Shown here: piece by piece, positions 1 to 6,065 of the stretch
How the letters are laid out: each line of letters opens with the position of its first letter
Numbering within the stretch: position 1 is the first letter of the stretch
NCBI GenBank assembly: GCA_022563655.1
Contig: JADFMW010000122.1
Span: 1-8,263, forward strand
Direction of reading: 5' to 3'
Source: Pseudomonadota bacterium
Lineage (GTDB): Bacteria; Pseudomonadota; Alphaproteobacteria; JAAXGF01
DNA length: 8,263 bases
Program-made: the position numbers and the translations under genes
Notes under the pieces: model-generated
What the model was told of the DNA's origin: nothing
Seen by the model: the letters and a program-made list of their open reading frames with translations, nothing else
Databases searched by the model: none

Positions 1-1
1 T

Positions 2-52
2 GAGAAATGCGGGCTAGACCTTGAGCGCTACTTCATTGGAGTGAGATCATGA
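2..52 (+). CDS. 3' end of an unrecognised upstream gene (partial)
   Basis: Reading from base 2 gives an open frame ending in LERYFIGVRS and a TGA stop at 50-52. The gene would begin left of the window, so only 16 residues are visible and no family can be assigned. The stop overlaps an ATG at 49-51 (ATGA), a junction typical of translationally coupled genes in a tight operon, which is the main support for this frame. Given the genes downstream, it could be another glycan-cluster enzyme, but that is inference from position only. Confidence 0.35.
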   Translation, partial: EKCGLDLERYFIGVRS

Positions 53-210
53 TTGGGTGTCCTCGACGCGACGCCATGGGTTGCTATCCCCTCTTACGGT
101 GGGTTCCTCTCGTGATCTACCGTACCAGTTTAGGCTCGCGCGTGACTGGAGTCGCCAATTACGCTACGGTCGCGGCAACCCGGGAGAGCCAGCGGGAAAA
201 TCTCGAATGA
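49..210 (+). CDS. Small ORF between ATGA junctions, doubtful
   Basis: This 53-residue frame starts at the ATG overlapping the previous stop and ends in a TGA at 208-210 that overlaps the likely aminotransferase start (ATGA, 207-210). The product begins MIGCPRRDAM and ends TRESQRENLE. It matches no family I recognise and has no clear signal peptide or membrane span. The two ATGA overlaps make a coupled small gene possible. An equally good explanation is a leader stretch or a decayed N-terminus. No strong Shine-Dalgarno sequence precedes it, although GGAGTGAG lies at 38-45. Confidence 0.2.
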   Translation: MIGCPRRDAMGCYPLLRWVPLVIYRTSLGSRVTGVANYATVAATRESQRENLE

Positions 211-1268
211 TATGCATGACCGGATCGAAGCGTGAGGTTGCTGCGAAAACGGTTGGTGGGGTCATCGGCCTTGCGGAGCCTTCCGAGGCAGCTGCTTCAC
301 CACCCCCGTTCTTGTTGGATGGCGCCGTTTTGTTGGCGAGCGCCCGCTCGGGTATCTCGATCGTGGCTCGGCACGTCGCGCCTGGTTGTGTCTGGATGCC
401 GTCCTACCTCTGCCGGTCCATGCTCGAAGCGGTCTCACATGCTGGAGCGCGAGTCGAGCTGTATGCCGTAGATGAAACACTGAACAGTGTTGATCCCGAC
501 TGGCCTGCAGAAGTTGCACCAGGCGACTTGGTTGTCGTTATCGACTATTTTGGCTTCGCCTACGATCGAACGTGTATCGCACGTGTCAAGAAGCGCGGAG
601 CGTGGATCTTGGAGGATGCGAGCCAGGCGTTACTGTCGGATCGTGACGGGTCTGCACACTTCGTTCTCTACAGTCCTCACAAGTTCCTGGGCGTTCCGGA
701 TGGGGGGATCCTCGTGGCTGGTCGCGATGCGAATCTTCCGGATCTCAAGCTAGAACCTCCACCGTCGTCTTGGTGGCTCGACGCGTTTCGTGCAAGAATC
801 CTGCGAAGGGATTTTGATTCGCGCGGCGGCTCGCGCGAGTGGCTTGAGCTGTTCCAGCATGTCGAAGCGACGAGCCCCAACGGGGCGTTTGCCATGAGCG
901 AGTTGACGCAGCTGTTGCTTCGTCGCTGCTTTGACTATGAGGCGATAAGACGTCAGCGGGTAGAGAACTACAACGTGCTCAGTGCTGGATTGAGGGAGTA
1001 TGCTGTGTTTCCGACGCTTGGTGATGGGGTGTGCCCGTTGGGCTTCCCGATGCGAACAGCGAAGCGTGATCGGGTCCGCCGTCGGCTATTCTCCCACGAG
1101 ATTTACCCGCCCGTTCATTGGGCACTCGATGGCGTCGTGCCTCGGAGGTTCAGCGCCAGTCATCGGCTTTCTGCTGAAATCATGACGCTTCCTTGTGACC
1201 AGCGATACTGTGCGAGAGACATGCAGCGCGTTATTGAGCAGGTATCCGAAGCGCTGAAGGCTGAATGA
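207..1268 (+). CDS. DegT/DnrJ/EryC1-family PLP-dependent sugar aminotransferase
   Basis: This is a fold-type I PLP enzyme of the DegT/DnrJ/EryC1 group, which typically moves an amino group from glutamate to a keto-sugar nucleotide in the cytoplasm for surface-glycan synthesis. Counting from the ATG at 207 (353 aa), residues 17-50 carry the GGVIGL...PPPF...ARSG opening of a DegT subgroup. WMPSYLC (63-69) is the usual P-x-Y-x-C strand. Asp137 in LEDASQA should contact the pyridine nitrogen, and Lys159 in SPHKFLGVPDGG is the expected Schiff-base lysine. The open frame runs back to a GTG at 57, but the extra 50 residues look unlike the family. ATG 207 has GGGAAAA upstream and an ATGA overlap; ATG 216 is also possible. 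The gene lies 16 bases before the acyltransferase gene, so co-transcription is likely. The sugar substrate is unknown. Confidence 0.85.
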   Translation: MICMTGSKREVAAKTVGGVIGLAEPSEAAASPPPFLLDGAVLLASARSGISIVARHVAPGCVWMPSYLCRSMLEAVSHAGARVELYAVDETLNSVDPDWPAEVAPGDLVVVIDYFGFAYDRTCIARVKKRGAWILEDASQALLSDRDGSAHFVLYSPHKFLGVPDGGILVAGRDANLPDLKLEPPPSSWWLDAFRARILRRDFDSRGGSREWLELFQHVEATSPNGAFAMSELTQLLLRRCFDYEAIRRQRVENYNVLSAGLREYAVFPTLGDGVCPLGFPMRTAKRDRVRRRLFSHEIYPPVHWALDGVVPRRFSASHRLSAEIMTLPCDQRYCARDMQRVIEQVSEALKAE

Positions 1269-1284
1269 CTACGAGGCATGATCC

Positions 1285-2091
1285 ATGGTAACTCACGAGC
1301 GCGTTTCCTTGGGTGGCCCTGAACTTTGGTGCGGCAAGCTCGTCGATCTCGACCACGGATTCGCTTACACCTGGGAGCATTGCTACGCGATGAAGCTCAC
1401 CACGGGAGTCGAGGCTCATCTGTACTGCCTCGAGTCGGGGGATGTCCGTATCGTGTGCCCGTTCTCCGAGCGCGTATTCTATGGCCACGTGGACATCGTG
1501 GAACCGTACGGGTTCTGCGGTTTTTTTGCGGGAGCCCGATCGCACCCTCAGTTTGCTACGAGTTGTTGCGACTTCGCGTGCGACAGGGGCTGCGTGTGTG
1601 GCTACCTCGGGGTGGATCCGCTGCACGAGCACGACTTCGGGTTCGACCTGGCGGCGGCGCCACAGCACGGAAGCGTCCATGTTCTGGATCTCTGCCTGAG
1701 CGAACAGGAGTTCTTTGGCAATCTGTTCAAGGACCGACGCAGGCAACTTCGACACGGGGACGAGATTGATTCAACGATCACGGAAGACCAGCCCGAGCTC
1801 AGAACTTTCTTCCTGGACCGCTACCTCAGCTTCATGCGCGACAAGGAGGCGGCATCATTTTACTATTTCACACATGAAACATTCGTCTTCCTGGTAGCAC
1901 AGGATAACGTGCTGCTGATCGGAGCCCGCGATGACGACGGCATTGCGGCCGTTTCCGTCTTTACGTACACGCGCACAGTGGGCGAATACTTCTTCAACGT
2001 TCCAGTTCCAAGGGCGCGCTATGCGTCTGGGAATGCCTCAAACCGGACATCGCGCGCAACGAAGTCCGCCTCTGCTGGAAATCTGGATTAA
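1285..2091 (+). CDS. FemAB/GNAT-like (BioF2-like) acyltransferase, C-terminally truncated
   Basis: The 268-residue product resembles cytoplasmic GNAT-fold proteins of the FemAB/BioF2-like type found in glycan clusters, which are presumed to transfer an acyl or aminoacyl group to an amino sugar. Family-like stretches are AYTWEHCYAM (27-36), the LYCLESGDVRIVCP strand pair (46-59), DIVEPYGFCGF (70-80), KDRRRQL (149-155) and AVSVFTYT...GEYFFNVPVP (222-242). Relatives continue with an EGR-type turn, a helix and an LNLGGG segment, reaching roughly 320-340 aa. Here the last 26 residues are a Ser/Arg/Asn-rich run unlike the family, so the frame appears broken near base 2008. The ATG at 1285 has GAGG at 1273-1276. 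The protein may be inactive. Family membership is fairly sure; activity is doubtful. Confidence 0.7.
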   Translation: MVTHERVSLGGPELWCGKLVDLDHGFAYTWEHCYAMKLTTGVEAHLYCLESGDVRIVCPFSERVFYGHVDIVEPYGFCGFFAGARSHPQFATSCCDFACDRGCVCGYLGVDPLHEHDFGFDLAAAPQHGSVHVLDLCLSEQEFFGNLFKDRRRQLRHGDEIDSTITEDQPELRTFFLDRYLSFMRDKEAASFYYFTHETFVFLVAQDNVLLIGARDDDGIAAVSVFTYTRTVGEYFFNVPVPRARYASGNASNRTSRATKSASAGNLD

Positions 2092-2182
2092 GGGCCAGTA
2101 CGACAAAATGAGGTGCACCGAAAACCAGTGGTTTCACTACACGCTGAATTATTGTTTGTCAGGCTTTGGCCGTAGAGAGTAA
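2009..2182 (+). pseudogene. Out-of-frame remnant after the acyltransferase break
   Basis: In the +1 frame relative to the acyltransferase, codons from 2009 read QGR, which could restore the family's P-E-G-R turn, and the frame stays open to a TAA at 2180-2182. The rest (WIKGQYDKM, then WFHYTLNYCLSGFGRRE) does not match the expected LNLGGG tail. A single-base slip therefore does not simply repair the gene. It may be the tail of another gene fused by a deletion, or non-coding DNA. It is listed because it fills most of the gap before the NeuD-type gene. Confidence 0.2.
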
Positions 2183-2241
2183 AACTGGGGCGCGACGCTG
2201 GGGAAAATCACCCGCACCCTCGCACGCAGGTTGCGATACGC

Positions 2242-2922
2242 ATGATGAAAAAGCTTGTTGTTTTCGGCGCCGCATTTCACGATGTCGTCAAGCTGGTCGA
2301 AGCGATAAACCGTGTCACGCCGACCTGGGACCTTCTCGGGTTTCTAGATGATACGCCGGAGCGTCAAGACCAACATTACCGCGGCTGTCCTGTCCTGGGT
2401 GGCCGCGAAATCCTGAAAAAGTTCGGCCAAGAGCCTGAAACGTACGTCTTCAACAATGTTCACGGTCACTGGAAGCGTGCTCAACGGGTTGCAGGAATGC
2501 TGGATGAAGCCGGCTGCAACGTTGCCTCTCTAGTACATCCTTCCGTAGACCTGAACCATGTCACGCTTGGCCGCGGTTGCTACCTGCCGGAAGGTGTTAT
2601 CGTTGGTGGAAACAGCCAGATCGGGGATTTTGTGACCGTGGGGCTTGGTGTGATCATAAGTCACGACGTAACGATCGGCGATTTTTGCTTCCTTGGACCA
2701 GGGTGTCTCATAAGTGGCGAGGCCACGTTGGAAAAAGGTTGTTTCCTGGGGGTCAGGGCAACCTTGATAAGGCAACGCAAGCTCGGAGCACATTGTTTTG
2801 TCGGTGCCGGATCGGTCGTGACCAAAAACTTCCCCGAAGGTGCCCGGGTGGTCGGCGTTCCCGCTCGCAAATTGTCCGGTTCCCATGATTCCCGTATCGT
2901 CATCGAAGACGACATCTCCTGA
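2242..2922 (+). CDS. NeuD/PglD-type sugar O-/N-acyltransferase (left-handed beta-helix)
   Basis: This 226-residue cytoplasmic enzyme is built like NeuD and PglD: a Rossmann-like N-terminal sugar-nucleotide domain (about 1-95), then hexapeptide repeats forming a left-handed beta-helix (about 100-212) that binds acetyl-CoA. Visible features are the first strand KLVVFGA (4-10), GFLDD (33-37), repeated [V/I]G-type turns (IGDF twice), SHD with His141 as the probable catalytic base (equivalent to the PglD His in NHD), VGAGSVVTK (187-195) and the closing GVPARKL (205-211). Length is normal for the family. The usual glycine-rich GxGGHG loop is replaced by GAAFHD, so sugar binding may differ. ATG 2242 is adjacent to another ATG at 2245, and the Shine-Dalgarno match is weak. 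With the aminotransferase upstream, acetylation of an amino-sugar intermediate is the likely role; O- versus N-transfer is not decidable. Confidence 0.8.
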   Translation: MMKKLVVFGAAFHDVVKLVEAINRVTPTWDLLGFLDDTPERQDQHYRGCPVLGGREILKKFGQEPETYVFNNVHGHWKRAQRVAGMLDEAGCNVASLVHPSVDLNHVTLGRGCYLPEGVIVGGNSQIGDFVTVGLGVIISHDVTIGDFCFLGPGCLISGEATLEKGCFLGVRATLIRQRKLGAHCFVGAGSVVTKNFPEGARVVGVPARKLSGSHDSRIVIEDDIS

Positions 2923-3497
2923 GTAACGGCCTAATTTCGGATTCAGCATTTGGGGAATTGAACCCCATTCCGTACCACCCCGTTGCCATCGGCTGAGTCG
3001 CAGGACTCTTGGCCCTGAATTATCCGTTTTAGAGGGGGGTAGTCCCGTACAGCCGATTTTGGAGGATTTCGGACTTCCGACACTCGCCCTTATGACCGCC
3101 TGGACCCTAACCGGATATTAGCACGTACTCGTTCCGTGTTCGCCTCGGGTGCGCCCTCAGCGCGTGAAATGACAATTGGGCAGGGTTTCCCATTGCCAAG
3201 TTGGTCCGATAAAGGGCGGATCGCGCGCTGCTGCACCGGATTAGGGTCGAATTCGCCGTCGGACGCCCGTCATGCTACCGTCGTTGGCAACGCAGGGCGG
3301 ACCAATCTGAGGAAACCCGGGTAAAATGTTGAAGCACACCCGCAAGCTGCTCGTAACCAGCGTCGGCAGCGGCGCGCCGGGGAGCGGGCCGAGAGCGGGA
3401 ACCGCTTGCGCCCGCCCGCCGGACGCTTCGGCGGCGCTGGCGGATGGCGCCCGAACCGGCTAGCTTAGACCCGACGTTTTCCGCCGGGGCACATGCC
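2923..3497 (+). other. Intergenic region without a recognisable gene
   Basis: About 575 bases separate the NeuD-type gene from the TPR/OGT gene. The first two thirds are of moderate GC with many stops in all + frames. From about 3345 the sequence turns very GC-rich, with CCGCC/GGCGG runs near 3410-3440. Short inverted repeats occur (TGGGG 2951-2955 with CCCCA 2963-2967; GAGTC/GACTC around 2995-3010), but none has a T-run, so no terminator for the upstream operon is called. A 46-codon ORF from ATG 3326 has GAGG upstream but looks like composition-driven noise. No convincing sigma70 promoter was found; TAAAAT at 3322-3327 lacks a properly spaced -35. Confidence 0.5.
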
Positions 3498-5951
3498 GTG
3501 AACCGCAAGCAACGCCGCCTCGCCGCCAAGAAAGCCGGCAAGAGAGCCGGCACGTCCACGGGCGCCGCGCCGGCGCCGGCCGCGGGCGAGACCTTGGATC
3601 TCGCGCTTGCCAGCCACCGCGCCGGGCGGCTCGACGAGGCCGGGCGCCTGTACCGCGAGTTCCTTCGCCGCCAGCCCGACCACCCGGAAGCGCTGCACCT
3701 GCTTGGCGTCGTCGCCCATCAGACCGGCGAACACGACACGGCGATCGACCTCATCGGCAAGGCGATCGCGATCAACGGCGCCGCCGCCGGCTACCACAAC
3801 AACATCGGCGAGGCCTACCGCGCCGCGGGGAAGATCGACGAGGCCTTCGGCCATTACCGGCGGGCGGCCGATCTCGACCCCAACTTCGCCGACGCCCATC
3901 ACAACCTGGGGGTCGCCTCGCTGGCCCGCGGCGAGGCCGACGAGGCGGTCGGGCATTTGCGCCGCGCGCTGGCGCTCGAGCCGGCCCTGGCCGAGGCGCA
4001 CTTCTGCCTCGGCAACGCGCTGAGGGAGCAAGGCAAGCTCGACGAGGCCATCGCCGCCTACCGGCGTGCCGTGGTCGCCGAGCCCGGCTTCGCCGCGGCG
4101 CACGACAGTCTCGGCAACGCGTACCTCGATCGGGGCGAGCTCGACGAGGCCGTCGCGTGCCACCGCAAAGCCATCGCGCTCGAGCCCGACCTCGCCGGGG
4201 CGCACAACAACCTCGGCAACGCGCTCGTGGAACAGGGCGAGACCGATGAGGCCGTCGCTAGTTTCCACAAAGCCATCGCGCTCGAGCCCGACTTCGCCTG
4301 GGCGCACTACAACCTCGGCGCCGCGCTCGGCAAGCAGGACAAGCTTGACGACGCTGTAACCTCGTACCGCGAGGCGATCGCGCTGAAGCTCGACTTCGCG
4401 GAAGCGCACAACAACCTCGGTCAAGTGCTCAAAGGCCAGGGCAGGCTTGAAGAAGCCAGTGCGTCTTACCGAAAGGCCGTCGCGCTTAAGCCCGACGACG
4501 CTGTCGCACACAGCAACCTGCTCTTTCATCTCCTTTATCTTCCGGGCTTGACGCCCGAGGGGATTTTCGCCGAGCACCGGCGCTGGAACGCGCAACATGC
4601 CGCACCGTTGGCAAACAAAATCCGTTCTCACACCAATATCCGTGATCCCGAAAGGCCGCTACGTGTGGGGTATGTGTCGGCGGGCTTTGGGCGGCACCCG
4701 GCGGGTTATTTCGTGAGCTCGGTGCTGGCTGCTCACGACCGGGCGCGGTTCGAGGTGTACTGCTACTCCGGACGGGTGCGGGAGGATGATCTCACCGCCC
4801 GTATCAAGGCCAGCGCTAAGGTGTGGCGCTCCACTGACGGCATGGCGGATGACGTGCTGGCGCAGACGATTCGCGCCGACGGCATCGACATCCTGGTGGA
4901 CCTGGACTGGCACACCAGCGGCAATCGGCTGCGAGTGTTCGCGATGAAGCCCGCGCCGGTGCAGGTGAAAGGGGTTGGGGGGAACTTCGGCACCACCGGG
5001 ATGGATGCAATTGATTACTATCTCTCCGACGCGGTGGCAACGCCCGAGGGAGCCGAGAGGTGGTTTTCCGAGGAGGTGGTCCGGCTGCCCGATGGTTTCG
5101 GCTGCTACGCGCCGCCGGCGGACGCTCCCGACGTCGGGCCGTTGCCGGCGCTGAGCAGGGGGTATGTTACCTTCGGCTGCTTCAATAATCTGGCCAAGGT
5201 CAACGGCGAGGTGATCGCCTCGTGGGCACGGCTTCTTCACCGCCTGCCGGTTTCGCGTCTGGTTCTCAAGACCGACTCGCTTGGCGATCCGGCGGTGCGG
5301 GAGCGATACCACTCCATGTTCGAGGCGCAGGGCGTGGATCGGAAGCGCGGCGATCTGTTGGCGCGCTCTCCGCACGCCGAGCTGCTGGCCCATTACAACA
5401 ACATCGACATCGCCCTCGATCCCTTCCCCTATTCGGGCGGGCTCACCACATGCGAGGCGCTGTGGATGGCGGTGCCGGTCGTCACGCTCGCGGGTAAGAC
5501 CTTCACGGGACGTACTTCGGCGAGCCACCTGCATAACGTCGGCCTCGGCGACTGGGTGGTAAAAACGCCGGAGGACTACTTGGCGGTCGCCGAACGGTGG
5601 GGCCGCGATGTGCAGGGTCTAGCCGAACTCCGCGGCGGGCTACGTGGTCGGATGGCCGCGTCCCCGCTGTGTGACGGAGCCCGTTACGCGCGCAACCTGG
5701 AGACGGCCTTCCGCAGGATGTGGACGAGGTACTGCAATGGCGAGCATGAGAAAAACGGCTCGATGGCGCTCGGCGGGGAAAATGGCGTTGGTCATGCTAA
5801 GCCGGCATCGCCGCCGCCGCCCGCCTCTCTTAGATTTCGTAAGCCATTGCGAACACTACGGTATTACGAAAATTGTGACAAAATAACCGCGTTTGCGAAA
5901 AAATTTCGTAAAATCCCGGGAATCGGGCTCTTGCGCGTTGACACGCCATGA
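3498..5951 (+). CDS. TPR-repeat protein with SPINDLY/OGT-like (GT41) glycosyltransferase domain
   Basis: Counting from GTG 3498 the protein has 817 residues. A basic start (MNRKQRRLAAKKAGK) is followed by about nine 34-residue TPR units (about 33-334), then a Glyco_transf_41-like domain (about 387-745). Domain landmarks are GRHPAGYF with His400 (OGT catalytic-region His), HTSGNRL (472-478), FNNLAK (562-567), LVLK with Lys591 (diphosphate-binding Lys), DIALDPFPYSGG (637-648) and TTCEALWM (650-657). By family it should transfer a sugar from a nucleotide sugar to protein Ser/Thr in the cytoplasm, with the TPRs selecting targets. Signature parts deviate: DLDWHT for DLxGHT, and GVGGNFGTTGM for the usual WxGYPxTTGL. 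The open frame extends to ATG 3444, but MNRKQRR is the common start of such proteins. Residues after about 748 form an unusual basic tail. Confidence 0.85.
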   Translation: MNRKQRRLAAKKAGKRAGTSTGAAPAPAAGETLDLALASHRAGRLDEAGRLYREFLRRQPDHPEALHLLGVVAHQTGEHDTAIDLIGKAIAINGAAAGYHNNIGEAYRAAGKIDEAFGHYRRAADLDPNFADAHHNLGVASLARGEADEAVGHLRRALALEPALAEAHFCLGNALREQGKLDEAIAAYRRAVVAEPGFAAAHDSLGNAYLDRGELDEAVACHRKAIALEPDLAGAHNNLGNALVEQGETDEAVASFHKAIALEPDFAWAHYNLGAALGKQDKLDDAVTSYREAIALKLDFAEAHNNLGQVLKGQGRLEEASASYRKAVALKPDDAVAHSNLLFHLLYLPGLTPEGIFAEHRRWNAQHAAPLANKIRSHTNIRDPERPLRVGYVSAGFGRHPAGYFVSSVLAAHDRARFEVYCYSGRVREDDLTARIKASAKVWRSTDGMADDVLAQTIRADGIDILVDLDWHTSGNRLRVFAMKPAPVQVKGVGGNFGTTGMDAIDYYLSDAVATPEGAERWFSEEVVRLPDGFGCYAPPADAPDVGPLPALSRGYVTFGCFNNLAKVNGEVIASWARLLHRLPVSRLVLKTDSLGDPAVRERYHSMFEAQGVDRKRGDLLARSPHAELLAHYNNIDIALDPFPYSGGLTTCEALWMAVPVVTLAGKTFTGRTSASHLHNVGLGDWVVKTPEDYLAVAERWGRDVQGLAELRGGLRGRMAASPLCDGARYARNLETAFRRMWTRYCNGEHEKNGSMALGGENGVGHAKPASPPPPASLRFRKPLRTLRYYENCDKITAFAKKFRKIPGIGLLRVDTP
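3594..4499 (+). repeat. TPR-encoding tandem repeats (102-base period)
   Basis: About nine 34-codon units run in tandem, marked by recurring LDEA, NLGNAL and KAIALEPDFA peptides. The closest pair at DNA level is 4166-4227 and 4268-4329, exactly 102 bases apart and differing at 5 of 62 positions by my count. The high identity suggests recent unit duplication or gene conversion and makes this stretch prone to repeat-number change and assembly collapse. Confidence 0.75.
5835..5911 (+). promoter_or_regulatory. Three TTTCGTAA octamers, candidate operator upstream of the porin promoter
   Basis: The octamer TTTCGTAA occurs at 5835-5842 and 5904-5911, and in inverted form (TTACGAAA) at 5864-5871. The last copy is the right arm of a small palindrome, CGAAAAAATTTCG, just before it ends. 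The block is AT-rich, unlike the flanking coding DNA, and lies about 25-100 bases upstream of the porin -35 box, a natural place for an activator or repressor. It also falls inside the C-terminal codons of the OGT gene. The binding protein is unknown; no match to FNR, CRP or a Pho box was seen. Confidence 0.4.
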
Positions 5952-5966
5952 GTGATCAGATATACC
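5938..5966 (+). promoter_or_regulatory. Sigma70-like promoter for the porin gene
   Basis: A perfect -35 hexamer TTGACA (5938-5943) is followed by exactly 17 bases and a -10-like TATACC (5961-5966; 4 of 6 to TATAAT). Transcription would start near 5973, giving a 5' leader of about 93 bases before the porin ATG at 6066. The -35 box overlaps the last codons and stop of the OGT gene. The AT-rich tract just upstream could also act as an UP element. Confidence 0.65.
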
Positions 5967-5970
5967 GCCA

Positions 5971-6008
5971 GCAATGACTTAAGAAAACCAGTGTTTACAG
6001 TCATTTGC
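5971..6008 (+). promoter_or_regulatory. Predicted hairpin at the 5' end of the porin mRNA
   Basis: GCAATGACT (5971-5979) pairs with AGTCATTTGC (5999-6008) with one bulged base and a 19-base loop. The predicted transcription start (about 5973) lies at the base of this stem, so the mRNA would begin with a hairpin. Such 5' stem-loops protect ompA-type outer-membrane protein mRNAs from decay. As DNA it could instead be a dyad operator overlapping the start site. Confidence 0.4.
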
Positions 6009-6054
6009 AGTTAGCTTCGCCGCGGTGGGGTGCCGTCGGCCAAACACAGGAATT

Positions 6055-6059
6055 GGAGG
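6055..6059 (+). promoter_or_regulatory. Shine-Dalgarno site that fixes the porin start
   Basis: GGAGG sits six bases before the ATG at 6066. This favours 6066 over the GTG at 6030 that opens the longest frame; the extra 12 codons would place charged residues ahead of an already complete signal peptide. Confidence 0.75.
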
Positions 6060-6065
6060 CGCGTG

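Noticed and set aside
57..206. GTG 57 as start of the aminotransferase (403 aa)
   Set aside because: The extra 50 residues are Arg/Ser-rich and unlike the family, while ATG 207 gives the normal length and opening with an ATGA overlap and a purine-rich site upstream.
1231..1755. Antisense ORF (174 codons) opposite the acyltransferase
   Set aside because: The + strand frame has family-like motifs here; the antisense product shows none.
2951..2967. TGGGG/CCCCA inverted repeat as terminator of the NeuD-type gene
   Set aside because: The stem is only 5 bp with a 7-base loop and no T-run follows.
2923..3340. Insertion-sequence remnant in the intergenic region
   Set aside because: No transposase fragment, terminal inverted repeats or target duplication could be found by eye in any frame.
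3326..3463. Small + strand ORF with GAGG upstream and TAAAAT at its start
   Set aside because: The product is Gly/Ala/Arg/Pro-rich from a GC-rich leader, has no recognisable feature, and the TAAAAT lacks a spaced -35.
3465..4631. Long antisense ORF (388 codons) opposite the TPR region
   Set aside because: It is a shadow of GC-rich repeated TPR codons; its product is repetitive Val/Glu/Arg-rich sequence mirroring the 34-residue period.
4659..5534. Antisense ORF (291 codons) opposite the GT41 domain
   Set aside because: The + strand product has clear OGT motifs across this whole stretch; the antisense product is Arg/His-rich with no family features.
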